From the NCBI RefSeq assembly GCF_020169415.1, contig NZ_JAIULG010000002.1, positions 1 to 64,000 of the forward strand: a stretch of 64,000 bases of DNA, given 5' to 3'. The notes under the pieces are model-generated. The model made no database searches. It saw only the letters and a program-made list of their open reading frames with translations, and was not told where the DNA came from. The DNA is from Tsukamurella sp. M9C. Lineage in GTDB: Bacteria; Actinomycetota; Actinomycetes; Mycobacteriales; Mycobacteriaceae. The position numbers were made by a program, and so were the translations under genes. Shown one piece after another: positions 51,627 to 60,577 of this stretch. Numbering within the stretch: position 1 is the first letter of the stretch; each line of letters starts with the position of its first letter.

Positions 51627-52921
51627 GCGCCGGTAGCTTCCAGGCTCCCAAGGGCATTCCCGACTACATCCCGGTGCCGTCGGGGGAGAAGAACAGCTCC
51701 GCCGACTTCCTCGCCGTGCGCACCGCGCTGCTGCGGGCGACCGCCGAGGCGGGATACGGCTACATCGAGCTGCCGATCTTCGAGGACACCACGCTGTTCG
51801 CGCGGGGCGTCGGCGAGTCGACGGACGTGGTCGCGAAGGAGATGTACACCTTCGCCGACCGCGGCGACCGCTCGGTGACGCTGCGCCCCGAGGGCACCGC
51901 GGGCGTGGTCCGCGCGGTGCTGCAGCACGGCCTCGATCGCGGCCAGCTGCCGGTGAAGGCGGCCTACGCGGGCCCGTTCTTCCGCTACGAGCGTCCCCAG
52001 GAGGGGCGTTACCGGCAGCTGCAGCAGGTGGGCATGGAGGCCATCGGCGTGGACGACCCGGCGCTGGACGCCGAGGTGATCGCCGTGGCGGACCGGGCCT
52101 ACCGCAGCGTCGGGCTCGACGGCTTCCGGCTGGAGGTCGCGAGCCTCGGCGACGCGACGTGCCGCCCGCAGTACCGCGAGAAGCTGCAGGAGTTCCTCTT
52201 CGCGCTCGACCTCGACGAGGAGACCCGGCGTCGCGCCGAGATCAACCCGCTGCGGGTGCTCGACGACAAGCGGCCCGAGGTCAAGGCGATGACCGCCGAT
52301 GCGCCGCTCATGATCGACAACCTCACGGCGGAGCCGAAGGAGCACTTCGAGAAGGTGCTCGGCTACCTCGACGCGCTGGGCGTGCCCTACGTGGTCAACC
52401 CGCGGCTGGTCCGCGGGCTCGACTACTACACCAAGACCTGCTTCGAGTTCGTCCACGACGGCCTCGGCGCGCAGTCGGGCATCGGCGGCGGCGGCCGGTA
52501 CGACGGCCTCGTCGAGCAGCTCGGCGGCCGCGAGGGCGTCACCGGCGTCGGCTTCGGGCTCGGCGTCGACCGCACGCTCCTGGCGCTCACGGCGGAGGGG
52601 AAGCGCGCACCGGCGGCGCCCCGCGTGGTGGCCTTCGGCGTGCCGCTCGGGGACGCCGCGCGCGACGCCATGGTGCCGCTGCTCGGCCGCCTGCGCCTGG
52701 CCGGCGTCGCGGCCGACATGGCCTACGGGAACCGCGCCATGAAGGGCGCGATGAAGGCCGCGGACCGTTCGGGCGCCCGCTTCGCGCTGATCCTGGGTGA
52801 TGCGGAGCTCGAGCAGGGCGTCGTCATGGTCAAGGATCTGGCGAAGGGGGAGCAGCGCGCGCTCCCGATCGATACCGTCGTGGACGTGATCGTGACCGAG
52901 AGCGCCGAGAGCGCAGGGTAG
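51623..52921 (+). CDS. hisS: Histidine--tRNA ligase
   Basis: A 432-residue class II synthetase. Motif 1 and the [13 protein letters not shown] loop are present, as is motif 2 ([19 protein letters not shown]), the histidine-specific [14 protein letters not shown], and motif 3 with [15 protein letters not shown], then an anticodon-binding domain. It is translationally coupled to the hydrolase gene (GTGA). The overlap with an unrelated hydrolase is conserved in mycobacteria. Confidence 0.97.
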   Translation: MSAGSFQAPKGIPDYIPVPSGEKNSSADFLAVRTALLRATAEAGYGYIELPIFEDTTLFARGVGESTDVVAKEMYTFADRGDRSVTLRPEGTAGVVRAVLQHGLDRGQLPVKAAYAGPFFRYERPQEGRYRQLQQVGMEAIGVDDPALDAEVIAVADRAYRSVGLDGFRLEVASLGDATCRPQYREKLQEFLFALDLDEETRRRAEINPLRVLDDKRPEVKAMTADAPLMIDNLTAEPKEHFEKVLGYLDALGVPYVVNPRLVRGLDYYTKTCFEFVHDGLGAQSGIGGGGRYDGLVEQLGGREGVTGVGFGLGVDRTLLALTAEGKRAPAAPRVVAFGVPLGDAARDAMVPLLGRLRLAGVAADMAYGNRAMKGAMKAADRSGARFALILGDAELEQGVVMVKDLAKGEQRALPIDTVVDVIVTESAESAG

Positions 52922-52926
52922 CCCGC

Positions 52927-53619
52927 GTGTCGTCCAGTCCCGCCGAGCCCGGCGCCCGCGACCCGCGGGAGCTGAGCGCGGAGGACGCCGTCGATGTGGA
53001 TCTGATCCCGCCCCGCGTGGTGCTGCCGAAGGTGCGCCGCGCGGTGGCGGTGGGGCTTCTCGTCACCGTCGTGGTCGCCGTCGTCGTGACCGTTGTGGCG
53101 GGCCCGGTGTGGGGCACCGCGGTGCTGCTCGCCGGTGCCGCGCCGGGCCTGGGCGGGTACCTCGGCGTCGCGCGGCGGCGCGTGGTGCTCGATCACCGCG
53201 TGCTCACCCGGCGGACGCTGCGCACGCAGCGGGTCAACCTCATGGACGCCGACGAGGTCGACCTCGTCGCCGAGGTGGCGCGGTTCGCCCAGGTGTCGTT
53301 GCGCATCCGGCACGGGAGGACGACGGTGCGCCTCCCGGTCGCCCTGTACGAGGGGCCCGGCCGGGGCCGGGTGCGCGGCCGCGAGCTGCCGATGCTGGGC
53401 ACCCGCCGGCTCGCGGAGGCGCTGGACCGCAACCGTCGCGCGGAGGTGCGTGACATCGGGCGGGTGCTCGCGGAACAGTCCAGGTCGCAGGCCTCGTCGA
53501 CGCCGATGCGCGACCGCCCGCTGTTCCGCGCGGCCGGGATCGCGCGGGAGGTCGGCGGCGCCGAGGAGCTGGTCTTCACGGCCGACGAGGTGGACGAGAT
53601 CGCCCGGCCGCCGTGGTAG
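52927..53619 (+). CDS. Conserved membrane protein with PH-like C-terminal domain
   Basis: 230 residues. An acidic Pro-rich start leads to two close TMs (~35-58 and 61-80), then a cytosolic region of beta strands starting RRVVLDHRVLTRRTLRTQRV, typical of bacterial PH-like/DUF folds, and an Arg-rich helix. No catalytic motif is visible. GTG start with only a weak SD, 5 nt after hisS, so it is probably co-transcribed. Function unknown. Confidence 0.65.
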   Translation: MSSSPAEPGARDPRELSAEDAVDVDLIPPRVVLPKVRRAVAVGLLVTVVVAVVVTVVAGPVWGTAVLLAGAAPGLGGYLGVARRRVVLDHRVLTRRTLRTQRVNLMDADEVDLVAEVARFAQVSLRIRHGRTTVRLPVALYEGPGRGRVRGRELPMLGTRRLAEALDRNRRAEVRDIGRVLAEQSRSQASSTPMRDRPLFRAAGIAREVGGAEELVFTADEVDEIARPPW

Positions 53620-53648
53620 ACGCGCGGTGTTCGAACGCTTGACTGCGC

Positions 53649-53665
53649 TCGAACAAAATGTTCGA
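53649..53665 (+). promoter_or_regulatory. SOS-box-like palindrome upstream of the radical SAM gene
   Basis: TCGAACAAAATGTTCGA has both perfect LexA half-sites (TCGAAC and GTTCGA), but the spacer is five bases instead of the canonical four. A second TCGAAC half-site lies at 53631-53636. The gene is separated by only 8 bases. I recall the orthologue Rv2578c being DNA-damage-responsive, which is consistent but not checked here. Confidence 0.6.
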
Positions 53666-53673
53666 CTAGCGGT

Positions 53674-54714
53674 GTGCGATGGGACGGTCAGCTGCTGAGT
53701 GATGCCGGTTCGGGCGTGCGTGCGCTGCCCGGCCTCGAGGGCGTGGGGCGCACGGTCACGACGCCCGAGTTCGAGGGCATCACCTTTCACGAGGTGCTCT
53801 GCAAGAGTGCGCTGAACAAGCTGCCGGAGTCCTCGGCGATGCCCTTCTCCTGGACCGTCAATCCGTACCGCGGGTGCACCCATGCGTGCACGTACTGCTT
53901 CGCCCGGTCGAGCCACGAGTACCTCGAGTTCGATGCCGGCGGCGATTTCGACTCGCAGATCGTGGTGAAGACGAATCTCGTCTCGGTGCTCAAGAAGGAG
54001 CTGCGCCGCGCGTCGTGGAAGGGCGAGCCGGTGGCGCTCGGCACCAACACGGACCCGTACCAGCGCGCCGAGGGCCGGTACCGGCTCATGCCCGGCGTCA
54101 TCGGGGCGCTGGCCGGCGCGGGCTCGCCGATCTCGATCCTCACCAAGGGCACGCTGCTGCGGCGCGACCTGCCGCTGCTCACCACGGCCGCGACGCGCGT
54201 GCCGGTGCAGCTGTCGGTGTCGCTGGCGCTGCTCGATCCTGAGCTGCAGCGCTCGCTCGAGCCCGGGACGCCGAAGCCCGAGGCCCGGTTGGAGCTCATT
54301 CGGGCCATTGCGGACGCGGGCTTCGACTGTCACGTGATGGTCGCGCCGGTCGTGCCGTATCTCACCGACGACGTCGTCTCGCTGCGTGCGCTGATCGCGG
54401 CGCTCGCGGATGCCGGGGCGGCCAGCGCCTCGGTCATGGCGCTGAATCTCACGGGGCGGTACCGGGACTGGTTCCTCGGGTGGCTGTCGGAGAATCATCC
54501 GATGCTGGTGCGGCGCTACCGCCAGCTGTACGGCTCCACCGGCCGGGTCTCGGCCGACTACCGCACGCACCTGCGCGCCCGCGTCACGCCGATGCTCGAG
54601 GAGTTCGGGCTGCTGCGCCTGGAGGATCCGTATGCGAGCCCGCCGCAGCGTGCGCCGCGCACCCCGCGGGTCCACGGCTCCGCCGCGCCGGACCTGCAGG
54701 AGTCGCTCTTCTAG
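53674..54714 (+). CDS. Rv2578c family radical SAM protein
   Basis: A 346-residue radical SAM enzyme. The 4Fe-4S motif is Cys68-x3-Cys72-x2-Cys75 (RGCTHACTYCFA), preceded by the family's EVLCKSALNK and NPYRGC segments. ALGTNTDPYQRAEG and SILTKGTLLRRDL follow the barrel. The family is related to spore photoproduct lyase-like SplB proteins and is thought to act on DNA or RNA damage; its reaction is unknown. GTG 53674 matches the start of the mycobacterial orthologue (MRWxxQ). It is probably SOS-controlled through the upstream box. Confidence 0.85.
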   Translation: MRWDGQLLSDAGSGVRALPGLEGVGRTVTTPEFEGITFHEVLCKSALNKLPESSAMPFSWTVNPYRGCTHACTYCFARSSHEYLEFDAGGDFDSQIVVKTNLVSVLKKELRRASWKGEPVALGTNTDPYQRAEGRYRLMPGVIGALAGAGSPISILTKGTLLRRDLPLLTTAATRVPVQLSVSLALLDPELQRSLEPGTPKPEARLELIRAIADAGFDCHVMVAPVVPYLTDDVVSLRALIAALADAGAASASVMALNLTGRYRDWFLGWLSENHPMLVRRYRQLYGSTGRVSADYRTHLRARVTPMLEEFGLLRLEDPYASPPQRAPRTPRVHGSAAPDLQESLF

Positions 54715-54720
54715 ACAGGT

Positions 54721-54741
54721 GCGTAACCAATGCGTTACGCT
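54721..54741 (+). promoter_or_regulatory. ArsR-type operator with overlapping -10
   Basis: GCGTAAC (54721-54727) and GTTACGC (54734-54740) form a perfect 7-bp dyad with a 6-base spacer. TACGCT at 54736-54741 fits TANNNT and ends six bases before GTG 54748. The layout indicates autoregulation by the ArsR repressor and a leaderless mRNA. Confidence 0.6.
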
Positions 54742-54747
54742 TCTGAG

Positions 54748-55137
54748 GTGAGCGTCTTCGCGGCCATCGCCGACCCGGTGCGTCGGCGGATCGTGCTGCT
54801 GCTGAGCGCGGCTCCGATGACCGCGGGGCAGATCGCCGCCGAGTTCGACATCAGCCGGCCGGCTGTCAGCCGGCATCTGCGCGTGCTCCGCGACGCGGGC
54901 GTCGTCGAGGGCGGACCGTCGGGCGAGGACGGGCGCGAGCGCTCGTACGCGCTGCGGCTCGCCGCTCTCGAGGAAGTCGACGGCTGGCTGGCGCGGGTTC
55001 GCGGCCCCGCCCGGCTCGCGGGCCTGCTCGCCTCGCCCGCGCTGGACACCGAGGTGCGCCGCACCCGGCGCGACCACGCCCGCGCCGCGGGCGGGACCAC
55101 TGAGATCGACGGACCACGAGAACGGGGAACGGCATGA
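54748..55137 (+). CDS. ArsR family transcriptional regulator
   Basis: 129 residues from GTG 54748. A compact winged helix has VFAAIADPVRRRIVLLLS, the recognition helix in FDISRPAVSRHLRVLRDAGVV and a wing after it, followed by a charged tail. No metal-binding Cys motif is seen, so this is the metal-independent group paired with SRPBCC proteins. The upstream ATG 54730 is rejected because the operator dyad would lie inside the coding region. The stop overlaps the next gene by four bases. Confidence 0.85.
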   Translation: MSVFAAIADPVRRRIVLLLSAAPMTAGQIAAEFDISRPAVSRHLRVLRDAGVVEGGPSGEDGRERSYALRLAALEEVDGWLARVRGPARLAGLLASPALDTEVRRTRRDHARAAGGTTEIDGPRERGTA

Positions 55138-55622
55138 CCAAGCAGGCGACGGGGCGCGTGGAGCCGACGGACGGCGGACGCGACCTGATTCTCGAGCGGT
55201 ACTTCGACGCGGGCGTCGACGACGTCTGGGCCTCGATCACGGAGCCGGAGCGGACGGCGCGGTGGTTCGGCCCCTGGACGGGTGAGCCCGGCGTCGGATC
55301 CGTCGTGCAGGTGACGATGGGCTTCGAGGAGGGCGCTCCCGTCATGCCGATGACCATCACGGCGTGCGAGCCGCCCCGCAGGCTGGGCGTGCACTCCAAG
55401 GACGAGTACGGCGAGTGGAACCTCGAGGCGCTCGTCGAGCGGGACGGTGACCGCACCCGGCTGACGTTCGTCCACCACCTCGATGCCGCGGCCAACGCCA
55501 CGGAGGTGGGGCCGGGCTGGGAGTACTACCTCGACGCGCTCGTCGCCGCCGAGACCGGCAGTGCGACACCCGATTTCGGCGACTACTTCCCGGCGATGTC
55601 GGTGCACTACGGCGGCGAGTGA
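55134..55622 (+). CDS. SRPBCC (AHSA1-like) domain protein
   Basis: A 162-residue START/AHSA1-like helix-grip fold: [28 protein letters not shown], a [21 protein letters not shown] strand pair, and the C-terminal [25 protein letters not shown] helix. Such proteins bind hydrophobic ligands. Pairing with an ArsR repressor in one overlapping unit is very common in Actinobacteria. Ligand and role are unknown. Confidence 0.82.
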   Translation: MTKQATGRVEPTDGGRDLILERYFDAGVDDVWASITEPERTARWFGPWTGEPGVGSVVQVTMGFEEGAPVMPMTITACEPPRRLGVHSKDEYGEWNLEALVERDGDRTRLTFVHHLDAAANATEVGPGWEYYLDALVAAETGSATPDFGDYFPAMSVHYGGE

Positions 55623-55641
55623 CGGGGCCGCCCTCGCGCCA

Positions 55642-55664
55642 CTAATGAAAACGATTACTATTAG
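55642..55664 (+). promoter_or_regulatory. Zur-like box with embedded -10
   Basis: A 23-bp AT-rich dyad begins CTAAT and ends ATTAG, with TGAAAACGATTA in between, resembling the actinobacterial Zur consensus TGAAAACGNTTTCA. TACTAT at 55656-55661 is a good -10 ending seven bases before ATG 55669. Zinc-bound Zur would therefore cover the promoter and repress the CobW gene. Confidence 0.65.
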
Positions 55665-55668
55665 TGGC

Positions 55669-56823
55669 ATGACCGACTCAGCCCCACTGCCCGTCACCGT
55701 CCTCTCCGGCTTCCTCGGCGCCGGCAAGACCACGCTCCTCAACCACCTGCTCACCAATCGCGACGGCCTGCGCGTCGCGGTGATCGTCAACGACATGAGC
55801 GAGGTCAACGTCGACGCCGCGCTGGTCGATCTCGGCGGCTTCGATCGCACCGAGGAGAAGCTCGTCGAGCTCAGCAACGGGTGCATCTGCTGCACCCTGC
55901 GCGAGGACCTCGTCGACGCCGTCGGGGCGATCGCGCGCCAGCGCACCCCCGAGGGGCTGCCCCGCTTCGATCACCTCGTCATCGAATCCACCGGCATCTC
56001 CGAGCCCATGCCCGTGGCCGCGACGTTCGACTGGACCTTCGACGACGGCAGCCGTCTCGGCGACCTCGCCGCCCTCGACACGATGGTCACCGTGGTCGAC
56101 GCCAGCACGTTCCTCGGCGAGATCGCGCGCGGTTCCAGCCTCGCGCAGCGCGGCCTCGGCGCGGCCGCGGGCGACGAGCGGTCCATCGCCGACCTGCTCA
56201 TCGACCAGGTCGAATTCGCCGACGTCGTGCTCATCAGCAAGCTGGATCTGGTCTCCGCCGCGGCCGGCGGCGCGGTCGAGGCGACCGTGCGGCGGCTCAA
56301 TCCACGGGCGCGGGTGCGGCCGCTGCCGCGCGGCGAGATCGCGGTCGCCGAGGTGATCGGCACCGGCCTGTTCGATCGCGAGGCCGCGTCGTCTGTCGCC
56401 GGATGGGACGACGAGGTGATTGGCGGCCACACGCCCGAGACGGAGGAGTACGGCATCTCCTCGACCGCCTACCGGGCCGACCGGCCGTTCCATCCGCAGC
56501 GGCTGCTCGAGTCGCTGGCGGAGGTGCGGGCGGTGCTCCGGAGCAAGGGCTTCTGCTGGATCGCGAGCCGTCCCGACCTGGTGGGCGTCTGGTCGCAGGC
56601 CGGGCCGAACCTCACCATCGAGCCCGCCGCCTACTGGTCCCAGGTCGACGGTGCGCCGCAGCAGGAGCTGGTCTTCATCGGCGTGCGCCTCGACGCCGAG
56701 CGGATGCGGGCCCTGCTCGACCGCGCGCTGCTCACCGACGACGAGGTCGCCGAGGGGCCGGCAGCGTGGGTGGAGTACCCGGACCGGCTACCGGCGTGGA
56801 ACGTTCCGGCACACCGTCACTGA
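55669..56823 (+). CDS. CobW/COG0523 family GTP-dependent metal chaperone
   Basis: A 384-residue G3E GTPase. Walker A is GFLGAGKTT (Lys20). The metal-binding Cys72-x-Cys74-Cys75 motif lies in [12 protein letters not shown], with Walker B VIESTGIS and a guanine-recognition SKLD. The C-terminal CobW_C domain has [12 protein letters not shown]. Proteins of this type deliver zinc to client enzymes during deficiency and are Zur-repressed in mycobacteria, which the upstream box supports. ATG 55669 is chosen for its leaderless promoter. The 3' end overlaps glpD by 7 bp on the opposite strand. Confidence 0.88.
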   Translation: MTDSAPLPVTVLSGFLGAGKTTLLNHLLTNRDGLRVAVIVNDMSEVNVDAALVDLGGFDRTEEKLVELSNGCICCTLREDLVDAVGAIARQRTPEGLPRFDHLVIESTGISEPMPVAATFDWTFDDGSRLGDLAALDTMVTVVDASTFLGEIARGSSLAQRGLGAAAGDERSIADLLIDQVEFADVVLISKLDLVSAAAGGAVEATVRRLNPRARVRPLPRGEIAVAEVIGTGLFDREAASSVAGWDDEVIGGHTPETEEYGISSTAYRADRPFHPQRLLESLAEVRAVLRSKGFCWIASRPDLVGVWSQAGPNLTIEPAAYWSQVDGAPQQELVFIGVRLDAERMRALLDRALLTDDEVAEGPAAWVEYPDRLPAWNVPAHRH

Positions 56824-58367
56824 GCGGTGAGGGCGCGCCTGGCGGCACCCGTCGCCGCCGCGGCGACCTCCGGGATGAGCGCTAGGCGCGTGCGGCGCTC
56901 GAGCAGGTCCTCGGCCGTGATCGCGCCCTCGACGAGCGCGCCGAAGGCCAGCTCCGCGCCGGTGATCTCGGTGCCGTCGGCGACCGGCGCGGCGAGCGCC
57001 GGGTCGGCCGCGCCGAGCGCGACGACGACGGGAGCCTCGGTGCCGTAGGCGCGGACCAGCCGCTCCGGGGCGTCGACGCGCCGCAGGGCGTCCCGCGTCG
57101 CGGCGCCGACCAGGGGCAGCGTCCGGGTGACGCAGGGGCCGGCGGTCAGGCCCGATGCCGCGAGGGCGGCGTCGACGGCGTCCTCCGCCATCCGGCGGTA
57201 CGTCGTGAGCTTGCCGCCGACCACGGTCACGAGGCCGTCGCCGCGGGTGAGCACCGCGTGCTTGCGGGAGACGTCGGCCGTCCGCCCCTCGCCGGAATCG
57301 AGCAGCGGGCGCAGACCGGCGAAGGTGCCGACGACGTCGTCGCGGGTCAGCGGCGTGCCGAGGGCCAGGTTCACCGTCGCGAGCAGGAAGTCGATCTCGG
57401 TGTCGGACGGCGTCGGCACGTCGGGCAGCGGACCGTCGGCCTCCTCGTCCGTGAGGCCCACGTAGACGCGCCCGTCCGGTTGCGGCAGCGCGAAGACGTA
57501 CCGACCGAAGGCGCCGGGCACGGGCACCGTCAGGCCCGCGGTGAGCCCGCCGAACGTCTCCTGCCGGAACACGAGATGCGTGCCGCGGCTGGGCCGCAAC
57601 GCGATCGCCGGGTCGACGGTGCCCGACCACACGCCGGTCGCGTTGACCACGGCCTTCGCGCGGACGGTCACCGAATGGCCGGTCAGCTCGTCGGTGATCG
57701 TGGCGGCGGTGCCCGTGACCTGCGAGGCGGCGCAGTGGGTGAGGATCGCCGCGCCGTGGCTCGCGGCGGTGCGGGCGATGCCCACGGTGAGCCGGGCGTC
57801 GTCGGTGAGCTGGCCGTCCCAGTTGAGGAGGCCACCCCGCAGGCCCGCGCGACGCACGGTGGGGGCCATCGCGATGACCTCTCCCGCGGAGATGCGGCGC
57901 GACCGGGCCAGCTCGGACGAAGGGGTGTGGGCGGCCAGGCGCAGCGCGTCCCCGGCGAGGAAGCCGACCCGGGTGAGCGCGGCGTCGCGGCGCCGGACGT
58001 CGCCGAGGAGTGGAACCAACTGGGGGAGAGGCCGGGTGAGGTGCGGAGCGATCACCCGGATCAGGGCGTCGCGTTCCACGGCACTCTCGTAGGCGATCCC
58101 GACTGCGCCGGAGGCGAGGTAGCGCAGGCCGCCGTGCACGAGCTTCGAGGACCAGCGGCTCGTGCCGAACGCGAGGTCGTGCTTCTCGACCAGCGCGACG
58201 CGCAGGCCGCGGCTCGCGGCGTCGAGCGCGACGCCGGTGCCGGTGACCCCGCCGCCGATGACAAGCAGGTCAACGGAGGGGTCGGCCGTCAGTGCGGCGA
58301 GGTCGGCGGAGCGGCGGGCGGCGGAGAGCCGGGAGGCGGGATCGATCGACTCGACGGTGGCGGTCAC
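56817..58367 (-). CDS. glpD: Glycerol-3-phosphate dehydrogenase (FAD)
   Basis: A 516-residue flavoenzyme that oxidises glycerol-3-phosphate to DHAP at the membrane. The FAD dinucleotide motif is [16 protein letters not shown] (~33-48). The conserved [30 protein letters not shown], and [16 protein letters not shown] follow. The C-terminal ~100 residues are the DAO_C helical domain. GTG 58367 overlaps the TetR stop by four bases, which sets the start. In M. tuberculosis the same order glpD1-TetR-divergent flavoprotein exists (Rv2249c-Rv2251). Confidence 0.92.
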   Translation of the reverse strand: MTATVESIDPASRLSAARRSADLAALTADPSVDLLVIGGGVTGTGVALDAASRGLRVALVEKHDLAFGTSRWSSKLVHGGLRYLASGAVGIAYESAVERDALIRVIAPHLTRPLPQLVPLLGDVRRRDAALTRVGFLAGDALRLAAHTPSSELARSRRISAGEVIAMAPTVRRAGLRGGLLNWDGQLTDDARLTVGIARTAASHGAAILTHCAASQVTGTAATITDELTGHSVTVRAKAVVNATGVWSGTVDPAIALRPSRGTHLVFRQETFGGLTAGLTVPVPGAFGRYVFALPQPDGRVYVGLTDEEADGPLPDVPTPSDTEIDFLLATVNLALGTPLTRDDVVGTFAGLRPLLDSGEGRTADVSRKHAVLTRGDGLVTVVGGKLTTYRRMAEDAVDAALAASGLTAGPCVTRTLPLVGAATRDALRRVDAPERLVRAYGTEAPVVVALGAADPALAAPVADGTEITGAELAFGALVEGAITAEDLLERRTRLALIPEVAAAATGAARRALTAQ

Positions 58368-58972
58368 GGCGCGAGGTACCGGTCGATGAGGTCGAAGAGC
58401 TGGGCGTCGAGCAGGTCGGCGGACTCGGTGAACACGGGCCCGGTGAGCGCGGACGACCACGCGAGCTGCAGCACGACGGCCGCGTGCTCGGCGGGCTCGC
58501 CGGCGCGGATGCTGCCGTCGGCCTGGCCGGCGGCGATCCCGCCGGTGATGGCCTCCAGCTGGGCGCGCGACGTCCGGCCGGTGCGGTGCAGCAGGTAGGG
58601 CATGAGGAACTCGGGATCGAGCTCGATGATGCGGCGCAGCAGCGGGTGCGAGCGGGCAGCCGCGGTCACGTGCACGACGGTGCGCGCGACGGTCTCGCGG
58701 CCGGTGGCGCCGTCGAACAGGCCGACGCCGGTGAGCGCGGCGACGAACTCGCGCGTGGTCACGGCGGCGGCCAGGGCCTGGACGTTCGGGTAGCGGCGGT
58801 AGAGCGTGGCGCGGGAGACCTGCGCGGTGCGGGCGACGTCGGCCATCGTGGTGCGGCGGATGCCGATGGTGGCCATCAGGTCGCGCGCGGCGTCGAGGAT
58901 CAGCTCGTCGTCGACGGCGTTGGCGGGTCCGCGCGTGGACGTTCCCCGAGGATTGAGATCCTGCGACATCAT
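58364..58972 (-). CDS. TetR family transcriptional regulator
   Basis: A 202-residue protein. The N-terminal HTH is ADVARTAQVSRATLYRRYPN, followed by a TetR_C-like ligand domain with many hydrophobic helices. Two adjacent ATGs (58972 and 58969) are possible. It is transcribed with glpD and divergent from the alkyl-DHAP-synthase-like gene, with only 15 bases between start codons. It therefore likely represses both directions from one palindrome. The inducer may be a lipid intermediate or acyl-CoA; this is inference. Confidence 0.86.
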   Translation of the reverse strand: MMSQDLNPRGTSTRGPANAVDDELILDAARDLMATIGIRRTTMADVARTAQVSRATLYRRYPNVQALAAAVTTREFVAALTGVGLFDGATGRETVARTVVHVTAAARSHPLLRRIIELDPEFLMPYLLHRTGRTSRAQLEAITGGIAAGQADGSIRAGEPAEHAAVVLQLAWSSALTGPVFTESADLLDAQLFDLIDRYLAP

Positions 58973-58987
58973 GTGTACAAATGTATC
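58973..58987. promoter_or_regulatory. 15-bp divergent promoter/operator
   Basis: The gap GTGTACAAATGTATC holds the palindrome TACA-AA-TGTA. Read leftward, TACATT lies seven bases before the TetR ATG. Read rightward, TACAAA lies six bases before the flavoprotein ATG. A single site could thus supply -10 elements for two leaderless transcripts and bind the TetR protein. Confidence 0.5.
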
Positions 58988-60577
58988 ATGACTTCGTCCG
59001 AGGTGGATCTGCCCGTCGTCGCTTTCGAGCCCGGCCGCTGGGGTGATCCCGCGAACCCCATGCATCTGTCCGAGTCGGTGCTCGGCGCCCTCACGATGCT
59101 CGGCATCGACGGCGGACCCGGCGAGCCCGAGCAGCCCTTCCTCATGCCCTCGCGCGTCTCCGGCCGGGCCCTCGCGGCCCTGCAGAAGACGGGTGTGACC
59201 GTCGCCACCGACGACGCTACCCGGCTCGCGCACCTGCGCGGCTTCTCCACGCCGGACCTGCTGAAGTTCCGCGCCGGCGACACCTCCGACGCGCCGGACG
59301 CCGTGATCGTGCCGGCGACCGCGGAGCAGGTCGCCGAGGTGCTGGCGGTGTGCGCGGCCAAGGACCTGACGCTCAGTCCGTTCGCCGGCGGCACGTCCGT
59401 CACCGGCGGCCTCGCGCCCGAGCGCACCCTCCCCGTCGTCGCGCTGGACCTCCGCGGCCTGTCCGGCCTGATCGACCTCGACGCGGTCTCCCAGATCGCG
59501 ACCCTCGCGGCGGGCACCCGCCTGCCCGAGGCGGAGCGCCTGCTCGCCGAGCACGGCTACGAGCTCGGTCATTTCCCGCAGTCCTACGAGGGCGCGACCA
59601 TCGGCGGCTGCGCCGTGACCCGCTCCGCCGGACAGTCCTCGATCGGCTACGGCCGGTTCGACGAGATGGTCGTCGGGCTCACCGTCGCCACGCCGCAGGG
59701 CGTCGCCGAGATCGGCACCGCCCCCAAGTCCGCCGCCGGCCCCGACCTGCGGCAGCTCTTCCTCGGCTCCGAGGGCGCCTTCGGCGTCGTCACCGCGGTC
59801 CGCGTCCGGGTGCACCCCGTCCCGGCGGTCCGCCGGTTCTACGGCTGGCGCTTCCCCGACTTCGCGGCCGGATCCACCGCCATGCGCGCGCTGGCTCAGA
59901 GCTCCGTCCGCCCGACGGTGCTGCGTCTGTCCGACGAGGCCGAGACCGGCCTCAACCTCGCGAACCCCGGCGCCGCCGGCCAGGCCGCGGTCGGCGGCTG
60001 CCTCATGGTCGTCGGCTTCGAGGGCGACGAGCCCGACGTCGACTGCCGCGACGGCTACGTCTCCGCCCGCCTGATCGAGCTGGGCGGCGAGTTCCTCGGC
60101 GAGGAGCCCGGCGAGGCTTGGCGCGTCGGGCGGTTCCGCGGCCCGTACCTGCGCGATCCGCTGCTCGACGCTGGCGCGCTGGTCGAGACGCTGGAGACCG
60201 TGACCTTCTGGTCGAACGTCGAGCGGCTCAAGGCCGACGTGACCGCCGCGCTCACCGGCGCCCTCGGCGAGCAGGGCACGCCCGCCGTGGTCATGTGCCA
60301 CATCTCGCACGTCTACCCGACCGGCGCCTCGCTGTACTTCACGGTGATCGCGAAGGCCCTGGAGGACCCGCTGGCCCAGTGGGGTGCGGCGAAGGTCGCC
60401 GCCAACGCCGCGATCCGCGCCGCGGGCGCGTCGATCACGCACCACCACGCCGTCGGCACGGACCACCGGGCCACCTACCTGGAGGAGATCGGCGACGTGC
60501 AGGTCACCGCCCTGCGCGCGGTCAAGGACGCCCTCGACCCGCAGGGCGTGCTCAACCCCGGGATCCTGCTCCCGTGA
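58988..60577 (+). CDS. FAD-binding oxidase, alkyl-DHAP synthase-like (Rv2251-type)
   Basis: A 529-residue flavoprotein of the VAO/AGPS superfamily. The start RWGDPANPMHLSE contains the WGDP motif of this group. The FAD-binding PCMH domain includes AEQVAEVLAVCAAKDLTLSP followed by GGTSVTGGL, and RSAGQSSIGYGRFDEMVVG. The C-terminus contains the triple His of ITHHHAVGTDH, as in alkyl-DHAP synthase. It may make ether-linked glycerolipid or oxidise a hydroxy acid. It overlaps the DAG-kinase gene by four bases, which favours a lipid role. Confidence 0.88.
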   Translation: MTSSEVDLPVVAFEPGRWGDPANPMHLSESVLGALTMLGIDGGPGEPEQPFLMPSRVSGRALAALQKTGVTVATDDATRLAHLRGFSTPDLLKFRAGDTSDAPDAVIVPATAEQVAEVLAVCAAKDLTLSPFAGGTSVTGGLAPERTLPVVALDLRGLSGLIDLDAVSQIATLAAGTRLPEAERLLAEHGYELGHFPQSYEGATIGGCAVTRSAGQSSIGYGRFDEMVVGLTVATPQGVAEIGTAPKSAAGPDLRQLFLGSEGAFGVVTAVRVRVHPVPAVRRFYGWRFPDFAAGSTAMRALAQSSVRPTVLRLSDEAETGLNLANPGAAGQAAVGGCLMVVGFEGDEPDVDCRDGYVSARLIELGGEFLGEEPGEAWRVGRFRGPYLRDPLLDAGALVETLETVTFWSNVERLKADVTAALTGALGEQGTPAVVMCHISHVYPTGASLYFTVIAKALEDPLAQWGAAKVAANAAIRAAGASITHHHAVGTDHRATYLEEIGDVQVTALRAVKDALDPQGVLNPGILLP

